DNA from: Halanaerobium kushneri
Lineage (GTDB): Bacteria; Bacillota; Halanaerobiia; Halanaerobiales; Halanaerobiaceae
Direction of reading: 5' to 3'
Length of the DNA stretch: 64,000 bases
Assembly: GCF_900156285.1 (NCBI RefSeq)
Contig: NZ_FTNC01000003.1
Coordinates: 124,001 to 188,000, forward strand
The translations under genes were made by a program, and so were the position numbers. The first letter of the stretch is position 1. Each line of letters opens with the position of its first letter. Under the pieces are notes generated by a model. That model saw only the letters and a program-made list of their open reading frames with translations. It was not told where the DNA came from and did not search any database. Below, piece after piece: positions 26,586-38,547 of this stretch.

Positions 26586-26638
26586 AGGCCTTCTTCTGGG
26601 TTAAGTTTTATTTTTCAGTCCGGAAGGAGGTCTTTGTA
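26586..26638 (+). terminator. Possible second terminator hairpin
   Basis: AGGCCTTCTTCTGG pairs imperfectly with CCGGAAGGAGGTCT and is followed by TTGTATT. It may be a back-up terminator for the upstream operon. Confidence 0.4.
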
Positions 26639-26655
26639 TTAGAATAGTAAAATAT

Positions 26656-26676
26656 TTTAGTAAAAATTTTACTAAA
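26656..26676. promoter_or_regulatory. 21-base perfect palindrome, candidate operator
   Basis: The palindrome has arms TTTAGTAAAA and TTTTACTAAA around a central A. The half-site TAGTAAAA also occurs at 26645, 26822 and 26835, the last two overlapping the spacer and -10 of the promoter at 26814. Candidate binding protein: the LacI-type regulator at 34131. Confidence 0.55.
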
Positions 26677-26813
26677 GAGAACTTTAATTTCATTTATATA
26701 ATAAAGCCCGTTAAAACAAGCTTTAGTGACATTTTTTAATTATTTTTAGATTAATTTTTTTGAATTCAAATCAGTTAAAATAAACAAAAAGGACTATTTA
26801 TTAAAATTTTTAC

Positions 26814-26842
26814 TTGACAAATAGTAAAATAATTAGTAAAAT
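26814..26842 (+). promoter_or_regulatory. Promoter of the galactosidase operon
   Basis: TTGACA (26814-26819), 17 bases, TAAAAT (26837-26842), about 40 bases before the first gene. Two direct TAGTAAAAT repeats overlap it. Confidence 0.75.
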
Positions 26843-26883
26843 TTAAATATGATAAAAATTCAGAATATAAGGAGGTGGATAAT

Positions 26884-27810
26884 TTGGAGACCTGGATTAT
26901 ATTTTTTAGCCTGGGTTCTGGTTTTTTAATAGCCTATTTATCATTGCTTAATAAAAGGCTAATAAAATATAATAAGTATTTAACAAACGGAGGCTTATTG
27001 ATTTTATTATTTTCTATGGGCAGTAAAATCGGAGTAAATGATAAGGTGCTCTCAGAGATCAGCCAGATTGGATTTAAAGCAGTATTATTTGCTTTAAGTA
27101 GTATTATGGGGAGTGTTTTTTTAGTCTATATTTTCAGCCAGAAAAAATCAAAAAACTATGATACTAATCAATTTACTTCTAGAGACAAAGGGGGAGAAAA
27201 AGTAAATTATAAGGATACAATAATTATTGCTTTTACAGTAATAGCAGGTTTGATTACTGGTCTTTTATTTTTGAATAGTGTTCATATCTCTTTAATTAAT
27301 ACTATAAGCAGTTATGCCTTGATTTTACTTTTATTTGGAGTTGGAATAGATATCGGACTAAATAAAGAGATGTTAAAAAATTTAATTAAATATGGCTGGA
27401 ATATAATAATTATTCCAATTTTAATTGCTATTGGTAGTATTTTGGGAACAGTTATTGCTGGTTTTGTAATTGGATTTAGTTTTAATGAATCTGCTGCAGT
27501 GGGAGCTGGTTTTGGCTGGTATAGTCTTTCGGGAATTATTCTTTCTCAATTACATAGTGTAGAACTTGGTTCAATAGCATTTTTAACAAATATTTTTCGA
27601 GAATTCTTGACATTTTTGATTTTACCATTTGTGGTAAAGAAATTTGGAAATTCAGCGGGAATTGCACCAGGAGGAGCAACGACAATGGATGTAACCTTGC
27701 CATTGATAAAAAAAGTTGCAGGAGAAGAAATGGTAATACCTGCTTTAGTAAGTGGTATGGTATTAACAACTTTAGTTCCAATATTAGTGCCATTTTTAAT
27801 AAAATTATAA
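26884..27810 (+). CDS. lysO: LysO-family (DUF340) lysine exporter-like membrane protein
   Basis: A 308-residue integral membrane protein with about eight hydrophobic segments. It matches the LysO/YbjE family, lysine exporters known from Escherichia coli: LLLFGVGIDIGLN, then the conserved GAGFGWYSLSG, IAFLTNIFREF and the ending PGGATTMDVTLP. TTG 26884 is chosen since AAGGAGGTGG ends 6 bases upstream; the GTG at 26875 lies inside that site. It heads an operon with a sugar importer and beta-galactosidase, an unexpected context, so the exported compound may not be lysine. Confidence 0.82.
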   Translation: METWIIFFSLGSGFLIAYLSLLNKRLIKYNKYLTNGGLLILLFSMGSKIGVNDKVLSEISQIGFKAVLFALSSIMGSVFLVYIFSQKKSKNYDTNQFTSRDKGGEKVNYKDTIIIAFTVIAGLITGLLFLNSVHISLINTISSYALILLLFGVGIDIGLNKEMLKNLIKYGWNIIIIPILIAIGSILGTVIAGFVIGFSFNESAAVGAGFGWYSLSGIILSQLHSVELGSIAFLTNIFREFLTFLILPFVVKKFGNSAGIAPGGATTMDVTLPLIKKVAGEEMVIPALVSGMVLTTLVPILVPFLIKL

Positions 27811-27820
27811 GGGGGTAAGA

Positions 27821-28753
27821 TTGGTGGTAAACGGAAATTTACAAGACAGCAAAAACAGGGGTTTAATTTCTAGAATTTTAATCAAACTAAGACCTACACC
27901 TAAGACAGCACCATATTATTTTATTGGACCAACTTTTATTTTATTTTTAACTTTTATGCTTTATCCTATTTTATATTCATTTATTTTAAGCTTTCAAAAA
28001 TTTAATGCGGGAAGTTATGAATTTGTTGGCTTAAAAAATTATTTTAAATTGATTAATGATCCAGTATTTAGAAAGGCATTAGTAAACACGGTAATTTATC
28101 TGATTATTCAGGTTCCCTTTATGATCTTTCTATCATTAATAACTGCTAATTTTCTTAACAATAAGTTTTTAAAATATAAAAAGATTTTTAAAATATCATA
28201 TTTTCTACCTGCTGTAACAAGTCTGGTAGCTTATTCACTGATATTTAAGTTATTATTAAATACTGATTTTGGTTTTGTTAATTATATTTTATCCTTTTTC
28301 TCAATCCCTCAGATTGACTGGCTCAATTCACCAATTGCAGCTAAGTTATCTGTAATACTAGCCATTACTTGGCGCTGGACAGGATATAATATGATAATTA
28401 TGTTGGCCGGACTGCAGAATATACCAAAAGAAATATATGAAGCCAGTGATATTGATGGAGCAAGTCCTATCCAGAAGTTTTTTAGAATTACTCTGCCAAT
28501 GATGAAGCCAATTATCTTATTTTGCACAATTACTTCAACTATCGGTACCTTTAAATTATTCGATGAATCTTACATTTTAACTGGTGGAGGACCAAATAAT
28601 GCTACAATTACAGTAGTTCATTATCTTTATAACAATGGATTTAGATATTTAAAATTTGGTTATGCCTCAGCAATGAGTTATTTATTAGTGTTGTTTATAG
28701 TAGCTTTTTCATTTTTACAATTTAAATTTACAGGGGGAATGGGTGATGAGTAA
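27821..28753 (+). CDS. Sugar ABC transporter permease (MalF-type)
   Basis: A 310-residue permease with six hydrophobic segments and an extended, positively charged N-terminus (about 30 residues before the first helix). The EAA loop reads IYEASDIDGASPIQKFF followed by ITLPMMKPI; YILTGGGPNNATIT is the MalF-type signature. AAGGGGG precedes; TTG 27821 or GTG 27824 could start it. It overlaps the next permease by 8 bases. Confidence 0.88.
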   Translation: MVVNGNLQDSKNRGLISRILIKLRPTPKTAPYYFIGPTFILFLTFMLYPILYSFILSFQKFNAGSYEFVGLKNYFKLINDPVFRKALVNTVIYLIIQVPFMIFLSLITANFLNNKFLKYKKIFKISYFLPAVTSLVAYSLIFKLLLNTDFGFVNYILSFFSIPQIDWLNSPIAAKLSVILAITWRWTGYNMIIMLAGLQNIPKEIYEASDIDGASPIQKFFRITLPMMKPIILFCTITSTIGTFKLFDESYILTGGGPNNATITVVHYLYNNGFRYLKFGYASAMSYLLVLFIVAFSFLQFKFTGGMGDE

Positions 28754-29564
28754 AGTAAATAAGACAATTGTTTATCTACTGGTAATTTTAGGGGCAGTTT
28801 TATCACTTTTTCCCTTTTATGTAATGATCACCTCAGCTACTATGGAATCTGGAGATATTTTTCAATTACCTCCTAAGTTAGGATTTGGCAGAAATTTAGT
28901 TGAAAATTTTATCGATCTCAATGAAAATGTAATGATAAATAGAGCGATAATCAACTCCTTTGTTATTTCTGTAGTTTATACATTTTTTAGTGTTTTATTG
29001 TGTTCGATGGCAGGCTATGCACTGGCTAAATTTAATTTTAGAGGCAAGAATATTATGTTTGCAATAATCATGGGGACTGCAATGCTTCCTTTTCAGGCAA
29101 TGGTGGTACCATTATTTAATATGATGAACAAATTTGGCTGGATTAATTCTTATCAGGCCGTTATATTTCCGTTTTTAGCGAATATTTTTGGAATATTTTT
29201 AATGAGACAGAATATAATATCATTTCCTACTTCAGTAATTGAATCAGCAAGAATAGATGGTTGTGGAGAATTTGGAATATTTTTTAAAGTAGTTGCTCCA
29301 TCTGTTAAACCAGCGATTAGTGTGCTTTCTGTATATATGTTTATGGGGCAGTGGAATAAATTCATGTGGCCTTTAATAATTTTAAGAACAAGAAATATGT
29401 ATACTCTGCCTGTAACCTTATCAACCTTACCTGGAGTTTCAAAAATGGATTACGGTCAGATTATGCTGGGTGCTTTTATCTCGGTATTACCAATTCTAAT
29501 TTTATTTTTGCTTTTCCAAGATTACTTTGAAAAAGGATTACTTGGAGGTGCTGTTAAGGGTTAA
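28746..29564 (+). CDS. Sugar ABC transporter permease (MalG-type)
   Basis: A 272-residue permease. The loop reads SVIESARIDGCGEFGIFFK followed by VVAPSVKPAISV; the Glu-Ala-Ala core is ESA here. The C-terminus is GLLGGAVKG. ATG 28746 is preferred over GTG 28743 because AGGGGGAA then has about 6 bases of spacing. Its start lies inside the end of the upstream permease gene. Confidence 0.88.
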   Translation: MSKVNKTIVYLLVILGAVLSLFPFYVMITSATMESGDIFQLPPKLGFGRNLVENFIDLNENVMINRAIINSFVISVVYTFFSVLLCSMAGYALAKFNFRGKNIMFAIIMGTAMLPFQAMVVPLFNMMNKFGWINSYQAVIFPFLANIFGIFLMRQNIISFPTSVIESARIDGCGEFGIFFKVVAPSVKPAISVLSVYMFMGQWNKFMWPLIILRTRNMYTLPVTLSTLPGVSKMDYGQIMLGAFISVLPILILFLLFQDYFEKGLLGGAVKG

Positions 29565-29645
29565 ATTTAAGACAGAGAAAGGAGGAAAATATTTAAGTTT
29601 GTCCTAATTAAAAGACATTAAATATAAGGGAGGAAATATTTTAAA

Positions 29646-30926
29646 ATGAAAAGAAAAATTAAATCACTATTTATAATTTCTTTAGTTACATTAATGTTGT
29701 TAAGTACAGTAGTCAGTGTAAGCGCTCAAGAAAAATTAAGTGGAGAAATAACAGTCTGGAGTTGGGATGTTGCATATAAATCCCTGAAGGCGGCAGCAGA
29801 AAATTTTGAAGAACTACACCCTGAAACTAATATAATATTACAGGAACTTACTGTAAGTGATTTATATGATAAGCTGGCAGTCAGTCTTTTAACTGGTGTT
29901 GGTCTACCTGATGTAGTATCTTCAGAAGGCAATTACTATAGAACTTTTATAAGCAAGTTTCCGGAAGCTTTTGTAGATTTAACTCAGGTTATTGAGCCAA
30001 TCAAAGATGATTTTTTAGAAAGTAAAATTGCTGAGGCGACAATTGATGGTAAAATAATGGCTTTTCCCTGGGATACCGGTCCTGTAGGTCTTTATTATCG
30101 GGCGGATATTTTTGAAGAAGCCGGTATTAAAGCAGAAGATATTGAAACTTGGGATGATTTTATTGAGGCAGGTAAAAAAGTTGTAGCTTCAACTGATGGA
30201 AAAGTTAAGATGATTGGAATTGATAAAAAAGCAGAAGATGCTACATATAATATGTTATCCCGACAATTAGCTGATACTGTATATTTTAATGAAAATTCTG
30301 AACCAGTTTTAGACAGCAAAGAGTCAATGTTGGTTATGGAAAAGATTGATCAAATGAATAATGCTGGCATTATTTATAATGTCGATGGTTGGGGAGGAAG
30401 AGTACAGGCAAGTGCTAATAGCTTGATTGCTACTTTACCCTATGCTGTCTGGTGGGCAGGTACCCTTCAGGAACAGGCTGCTGATTTACACGGCAAGTGG
30501 AGAGTTATGGAACTACCAAGGTTTAAAGAAGGTGGAGATAGGTATTCTTCCAGAGGTGGCTCTGGTCTAATGCTGACTAAAGATTCTGATAATCCAGAAC
30601 TTGCTAAGGCATTTACCAAATTTGCAATGACTGATGTGGAATCACTGATGGTTGGATTTAATAAATTCGGGTTATATCCTTCTTATAAACCCTGTTATGA
30701 TCAACCTGATTTTGATCAGGAAGTAGCATACTTTGGTGGGCAGAAAATCTGGAAATTTTTCTCTGAAATTTCACCGAAAATGCCAAAAGTTAAATTCACC
30801 CAATATAATTCAGAGATCTGGCCGCTTTTTGCAAGTGCAAAAGCTAAAATTTTACTTGAAAATAAAGAAGTTGAACCAACAATGAAAGAACTACAGCTTG
30901 AAGTTGAAAAATTAATCAGCGAATAA
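29646..30926 (+). CDS. Sugar ABC transporter substrate-binding protein (family 1)
   Basis: A 426-residue secreted binding protein with the signal peptide core LFIISLVTLMLLSTVVSVSAQ and no lipobox Cys. Mature features include ITVWSWDVAYKSLKAAAENF, GLPDVVSSEG and the central FPWDTGPVGLYYR. AAGGGAGG precedes ATG 29646. Here the binding protein follows its permeases, the reverse of the other two sugar importers in the window. It probably binds a galactoside, given the enzyme downstream. Confidence 0.87.
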   Translation: MKRKIKSLFIISLVTLMLLSTVVSVSAQEKLSGEITVWSWDVAYKSLKAAAENFEELHPETNIILQELTVSDLYDKLAVSLLTGVGLPDVVSSEGNYYRTFISKFPEAFVDLTQVIEPIKDDFLESKIAEATIDGKIMAFPWDTGPVGLYYRADIFEEAGIKAEDIETWDDFIEAGKKVVASTDGKVKMIGIDKKAEDATYNMLSRQLADTVYFNENSEPVLDSKESMLVMEKIDQMNNAGIIYNVDGWGGRVQASANSLIATLPYAVWWAGTLQEQAADLHGKWRVMELPRFKEGGDRYSSRGGSGLMLTKDSDNPELAKAFTKFAMTDVESLMVGFNKFGLYPSYKPCYDQPDFDQEVAYFGGQKIWKFFSEISPKMPKVKFTQYNSEIWPLFASAKAKILLENKEVEPTMKELQLEVEKLISE

Positions 30927-30946
30927 AAAGTCAAGATGATATTACT

Positions 30947-30974
30947 GCAGCATCTAATTTAATTTAGGTGCTGC
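30947..30974 (+). other. Intercistronic hairpin after the binding-protein gene
   Basis: GCAGCATCTAA and TTAGGTGCTGC form an 11-base stem with a 6-base loop, followed by A rather than T. This fits mRNA processing or 3'-end protection, not full termination. Confidence 0.6.
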
Positions 30975-30989
30975 AAAAAAATTATTTAA

Positions 30990-34046
<3,057 letters not shown>

Positions 34047-34130
34047 TAAAAATATTTTAAAAATATTTTAATTTCTATAGAATAAAGTTTATAATAGATA
34101 TATAGCAAATTGAGTAGTGGGAGTGATTAG

Positions 34131-35138
<1,008 letters not shown>

Positions 35139-35225
35139 TCTGTGTTTTAATTAAGCTTTTTTATATTTGAAGCTAATTGAGAATGTGAAGATAGTTTATA
35201 AAAAATATGAATACAGTACTTGTTT

Positions 35226-35268
35226 TAAAACCTCTTCCAGCAGAGATAATGGGAGAGGTTTTTGACTT
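35226..35268 (+). terminator. Rho-independent terminator
   Basis: AAAACCTCTTCC pairs with GGGAGAGGTTTT, followed by TGACTTTTT. It lies about 90 bases after the LacI-type gene. Confidence 0.8.
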
Positions 35269-35350
35269 TTTAGATTTCTAAAAAAGTTCAGCGACTAATC
35301 ACCTGCTCATCAAAAACATTAATTCTTAAAGTGATAAATTTCAAAAATAA

Positions 35351-35403
35351 AATGTATTAATTAATACATTTATATTTATTTTTGTGTATTATAGATGTAT
35401 AAT
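35351..35403 (+). promoter_or_regulatory. Perfect 20-base palindrome and -10 before the antitoxin-type operon
   Basis: AATGTATTAATTAATACATT (35351-35370) is an exact palindrome. TATAAT follows at 35398-35403 with only a weak -35 (TTTATT at 35375). Such an arrangement fits autoregulation by the HTH-containing protein at 35605. Confidence 0.5.
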
Positions 35404-35584
35404 TAATATAGAACAAATATTCTTAAGAAAGCATAATCTTATCTCAGATTTTCAACCGCAGAGATATACTGATTTTGAACGTAAAGATATTCTGAAATAT
35501 TTTAAAAAAATTAAAGTTGCTATGGATCAAGAAAGATATAAGTTGGCTATGTATAGAAAAATAATTGAATTTTTATTTAAGTAA
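35384..35584 (+). CDS. Small open frame upstream of the Panacea protein; toxin candidate or remnant
   Basis: An open frame of up to 66 codons ends 20 bases before the 35605 gene. The second half looks coding: DFERKDILKYFKKIK and DQERYKLAMYRKIIEFLFK form charged amphipathic helices. There is no convincing start: GTG 35384 lacks a ribosome binding site and lies within the promoter, and the next in-frame ATG (35521) would leave 20 residues. It is either a small toxin with an unusual start or the 3' end of a decayed gene. I do not recognise its family. Confidence 0.3.
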   Translation: MYYRCIINIEQIFLRKHNLISDFQPQRYTDFERKDILKYFKKIKVAMDQERYKLAMYRKIIEFLFK

Positions 35585-35604
35585 AATTAAGAAGGGGGAG
35601 GAAA

Positions 35605-36594
35605 ATGAAAACTTTTTGTCCTGAGTGCAGAAAGGACGTTGAGTATAAAATTGAGGAGCAGTTTGAGGAGAAGGAAGTTCGTGGATTAAAATTTAAATAT
35701 ACAGCAGAGAGGGCTTATTGTAATGATTGTGGTGAAGAAATTTTTATTTCTAAACTTCATGATCATAATCTTCAAAAAATAGATGATGCATATAGAAAAG
35801 AAGCAGGGATTATTAAAGTTTCTGAAATTAAAGAGATAGTTGATCAATATAATACTGGTAAAAGACCTTTATCATTACTTTTAGGTTGGGGTGAGACTAC
35901 TTTAACCCGTTATCTGGATGGCGATATTCCTTCAAAAAGTTATTCTGAAACTTTAAAAAAGATTAAAGATGATTATAATTATATGAGACAGCTTGCAGAA
36001 GAAAATAGAGATAAAGTTACAGATAAAGCATATAATGATTTTATGGAAGCTATAAAAAAACTACAGCATAATGAGCTAAAAACAGAAAAGAAAATTGATA
36101 GTGTAATTAAGTATCTGCTTAAAGAACTGGGTGAAGTAACTCCTTTAGCACTGCAGAAGTTGCTTTATTATAGCCAGGGATTTTATAAAACATTCTATGA
36201 TGAGTTTTTATTTAATGATAATTGTGAAGCTTGGGTTCACGGTCCTGTTTATAAAGATATATATTTTAAATATAGAAATTTTGGTTATAATCCGATTGAA
36301 GATGAAAGCTTGGAATTTAAAAACATTGAACTTACCGAAGCAGAAGAAGAACTTTTAGATAGTATTATTGATAACTTTGGCTGTTATAGTGCTAAAACAC
36401 TTGAAAAAATGACTCATTCTGAAAGACCATGGCGTTTGACTAGAAAAAATTTAAAAGCAGAGGAAAAAAGTGATGAGATTATAAGTAAAGAACTTATAGC
36501 AGATTATTTTAGAGATGTTAATGATAAATATAAAATGTTAAATGTTGAAGATATTAATGATTATAGTGAACAATTATTCATTAAAATAAAATAG
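35605..36594 (+). CDS. Zinc-finger/HTH/Panacea (DUF4065, SocA-like) antitoxin-type protein
   Basis: A 329-residue three-part protein. Residues 1-50 form an MqsA-like zinc finger with Cys5, Cys8, Cys39 and Cys42. Residues about 70-125 form an HTH (VSEIKEIVDQYNTGKRPLSL, then GWGETTLTRYLDGDIPS). Residues about 165-300 match the Panacea/DUF4065 domain (VTPLALQKLLYYSQGFYK, WVHGPVYKDIY, TLEKMTHSERPW). Panacea is established as an antitoxin domain that neutralises many unrelated toxins, normally encoded next to it. The HTH suggests autoregulation via the palindrome upstream. GAAGGGGGAGG precedes ATG 35605. A decayed HTH copy lies at 10023. Confidence 0.82.
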   Translation: MKTFCPECRKDVEYKIEEQFEEKEVRGLKFKYTAERAYCNDCGEEIFISKLHDHNLQKIDDAYRKEAGIIKVSEIKEIVDQYNTGKRPLSLLLGWGETTLTRYLDGDIPSKSYSETLKKIKDDYNYMRQLAEENRDKVTDKAYNDFMEAIKKLQHNELKTEKKIDSVIKYLLKELGEVTPLALQKLLYYSQGFYKTFYDEFLFNDNCEAWVHGPVYKDIYFKYRNFGYNPIEDESLEFKNIELTEAEEELLDSIIDNFGCYSAKTLEKMTHSERPWRLTRKNLKAEEKSDEIISKELIADYFRDVNDKYKMLNVEDINDYSEQLFIKIK

Positions 36595-36640
36595 TCAGGA
36601 TTATCAATTTTTAAAAATAATATATTTGGGGGAGATAATT

Positions 36641-36703
36641 GTGGTTCATGAATTTCATTATTATATGACTTATCGAGATAGAAGATTTATAAATTTAATA
36701 TGA
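36641..36703 (+). pseudogene. 5' fragment of a third DUF6765 gene
   Basis: After GGGGGAG the frame reads VVHEFHYYMTYR and then unrelated residues to TGA 36703. HEFHYYMTY is the invariant start of DUF6765 proteins (compare 12855 and 62490). Only the ribosome binding site, start and about ten codons remain. Confidence 0.65.
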
Positions 36704-36715
36704 TTGGTGATTTAT

Positions 36716-36745
36716 AACTCTTGGTATTTTAGTAACCAGGAGTTT
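36716..36745 (+). terminator. Terminator-like hairpin between two relics
   Basis: AACTCTTGGT pairs with ACCAGGAGTT (one wobble) around ATTTTAGTA, followed by TCTGCTT. It may be the original terminator of the lost DUF6765 gene. Confidence 0.5.
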
Positions 36746-36753
36746 CTGCTTGC

Positions 36754-36855
36754 GGTTCTATATCCTATTCAATAACAGCTATTATATTTTCTTATGTTCA
36801 AAAATATCTGATTCAGGTCTTAACTTATGGAGCAGTAAAGCTTAGAGTTTATTAA
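36754..36855 (+). pseudogene. 3' fragment of a sugar ABC permease (MalG-type)
   Basis: The frame reads GSISYSITAIIFSYVQKYL, then IQVLTYGAVKL to a TAA. The VQKYLIQ-LT-GAVK pattern is the conserved C-terminal end of MalG-type permeases (compare the ends of the 4003, 22422 and 28746 proteins). No start or upstream part remains. It implies that a sugar importer once preceded the oxidoreductase at 36897. Confidence 0.65.
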
Positions 36856-36896
36856 TAAATAAAAATGATAAAATACAATATACGAGGTGTATAATT

Positions 36897-38153
36897 ATGA
36901 ACAAAATTTCAACAGTTGCAGTTCTTGGAGCTGGTAATAGAGGTCGAGAAGCTTATGGTAAATACATATTAGAACATCCAGGAGATATTAAAGCAGTTGC
37001 AGTAGCTGAACCGAATGCTGATAAGCGGGCTTTTTTTGCAAAAGAACATAAAATTTCTAAAGAGCTGCAGTTTGAAAGCTGGAAAGATTTGTTGGAGAAA
37101 GAAAAGCTGGCAGATGGCATCATAATTGCAACTTTAGATAAGATGCATTTAGAACCAGTTTTAAAGGCTATGGAAAGAGGATATAAGATTCTCTTGGAAA
37201 AACCGATTGCTCCCAATCTTGAAGATTTAATTGAAATTTATAATAAGTATAAAGCTACAGATAGTGATATTTTAGTAGCCCATGTTTTAAGGTACACAAA
37301 TTTCTTTGCTAAAATAAAAGAACTTCTTTCACAAAATATGATTGGAAAGCTAAGATATGTTGATTTAAATGAGAATATTGGCTATTATCATTTTGCCCAC
37401 AGTTATGTCCGGGGAAACTGGAGAAATACTGATTCAGCTGCTCCAATTATTTTAGCAAAAAGCTGTCATGATCTCGATATTTTACACTGGCTTTTAGGAA
37501 CTAAAACTAAAAAGCTCAGTTCCTCAGCTTCTCTAGAAATTTTTAAAGAAGAGTTACAGCCAGAAAATGCTGCTGATAGATGTATTTACTGTGAAATAGA
37601 GGCAGACTGTCCTTATTCGGCACGAAAGATATACCTAGGTGATAATACTGACTGGCCAACTTCAGTAATTACTACTGACTTATCATATGAAGGTAGATTT
37701 AAAGCCTTAAAAGAGGGTCCTTATGGAAGATGTGTCTGGAAATCCGATAATAATGTACCAGATGTGCAGCGGGTAAATATGACACAAAGTGATAACACAG
37801 AAGTTAATTTTACCCTGACTGCTTTTTCAAAAGATATTACCCGAGATATTAAAATTTATGGTTCTTTAGGAGAAATTAAAGGTGATTTTGAAAAAGGAAT
37901 TATTGAACTTTCTGTTTTTGGCAAAAGTAATTCAGTGATTGAAATTGAAGCTGCTTCCGGTCACCATGGAGGAGGAGACAGCGGTTTAATGAATCAATTT
38001 GTTTCTTTGCTTAAAGGTAAAGAAATTGATGCCTGGAGCAGTTCTTTAGAGGAATCGCTGGAGAGTCATTTGATGGCCTTTGCTGCTGAAGAAGCAAGGA
38101 AAAAAGACGAAGTTATTAATTTAAAGCAATGGCGTCAGGATAAATTAAAATAA
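36897..38153 (+). CDS. Gfo/Idh/MocA family oxidoreductase
   Basis: A 418-residue NAD(P)-dependent sugar/inositol dehydrogenase-type protein. The Rossmann motif VAVLGAGNRGREAYG opens the chain, EKP (101-103) is the catalytic-lysine motif, and SCHDLDILHWLLG near residue 190 holds the active-site His. The C-terminal domain carries an unusual cysteine cluster (CIYCEIEADCPYS and a later GRCVW), possibly a structural metal site. AGGTG precedes ATG 36897. The adjacent permease relic suggests it once worked with an imported sugar. The substrate is unknown. Confidence 0.88.
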   Translation: MNKISTVAVLGAGNRGREAYGKYILEHPGDIKAVAVAEPNADKRAFFAKEHKISKELQFESWKDLLEKEKLADGIIIATLDKMHLEPVLKAMERGYKILLEKPIAPNLEDLIEIYNKYKATDSDILVAHVLRYTNFFAKIKELLSQNMIGKLRYVDLNENIGYYHFAHSYVRGNWRNTDSAAPIILAKSCHDLDILHWLLGTKTKKLSSSASLEIFKEELQPENAADRCIYCEIEADCPYSARKIYLGDNTDWPTSVITTDLSYEGRFKALKEGPYGRCVWKSDNNVPDVQRVNMTQSDNTEVNFTLTAFSKDITRDIKIYGSLGEIKGDFEKGIIELSVFGKSNSVIEIEAASGHHGGGDSGLMNQFVSLLKGKEIDAWSSSLEESLESHLMAFAAEEARKKDEVINLKQWRQDKLK

Positions 38154-38230
38154 GTTTAATCTGGTTGAGAAAACTTACGCCTAAATAATATAGTTTGATA
38201 TAGTTAAATATTAGTAACTATTTAATCAGC

Positions 38231-38275
38231 ATCTAAGAGCTTGAGGTTTTCTACAAGTCTTAGGGGCTTTTTATT
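38231..38275 (+). terminator. Rho-independent terminator
   Basis: The arms CTAAG-CTTG and CAAG-CTTAG, each interrupted by one or two unpaired bases, enclose a short loop and are followed by GGGGCTTTTTATTTTTT. Confidence 0.65.
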
Positions 38276-38384
38276 TTTTAATTACTTATAAAGTAATCGA
38301 TTTAGATGTAAAATTATAATTTGATGGATAAAAATAGATTTTATTAATAGAATAAAAAAACTTCAATGGAATATTATTACAATT

Positions 38385-38449
38385 AAAAGTGGAAAACTTT
38401 CCATTTATAAATTAAAAAAACATAAAAAACAGAAAATTTTCCACTTTTT
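38385..38449. promoter_or_regulatory. Pair of inverted operator-like sites
   Basis: AAAAGTGGAAAACTTTCCAT (38385-38404) and, on the other strand, AAAGTGGAAAATTTTCTGT (38429-38448) share AAAGTGGAAAA-TTTC. Site 1 contains the palindrome TGGAAA-AC-TTTCCA. They end 4 bases before the -35 of the ygc-like cluster promoter. The RpiR-type regulator at 49691 is the most likely ligand. Confidence 0.55.
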
Positions 38450-38452
38450 CTC

Positions 38453-38481
38453 TTGACATTGCAAAAAATGAGTATTATAAT
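38453..38481 (+). promoter_or_regulatory. Strong promoter of the ygc-like cluster
   Basis: TTGACA (38453-38458), 17 bases, TATAAT (38476-38481): a full sigma-70/SigA consensus, 66 bases before the first gene. Confidence 0.85.
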
Positions 38482-38547
38482 AAATTTAAATTGAAATAGT
38501 CAAACAAATTCAAAAATTAAAAATCATCAAATTGAGGTGGAAAAAAA

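Noticed and set aside
26360-26813. Hidden gene in the longest gene-free stretch
   Set aside because: No frame of more than about 40 codons with a ribosome binding site was seen; the stretch holds terminator hairpins and operator-like repeats only.
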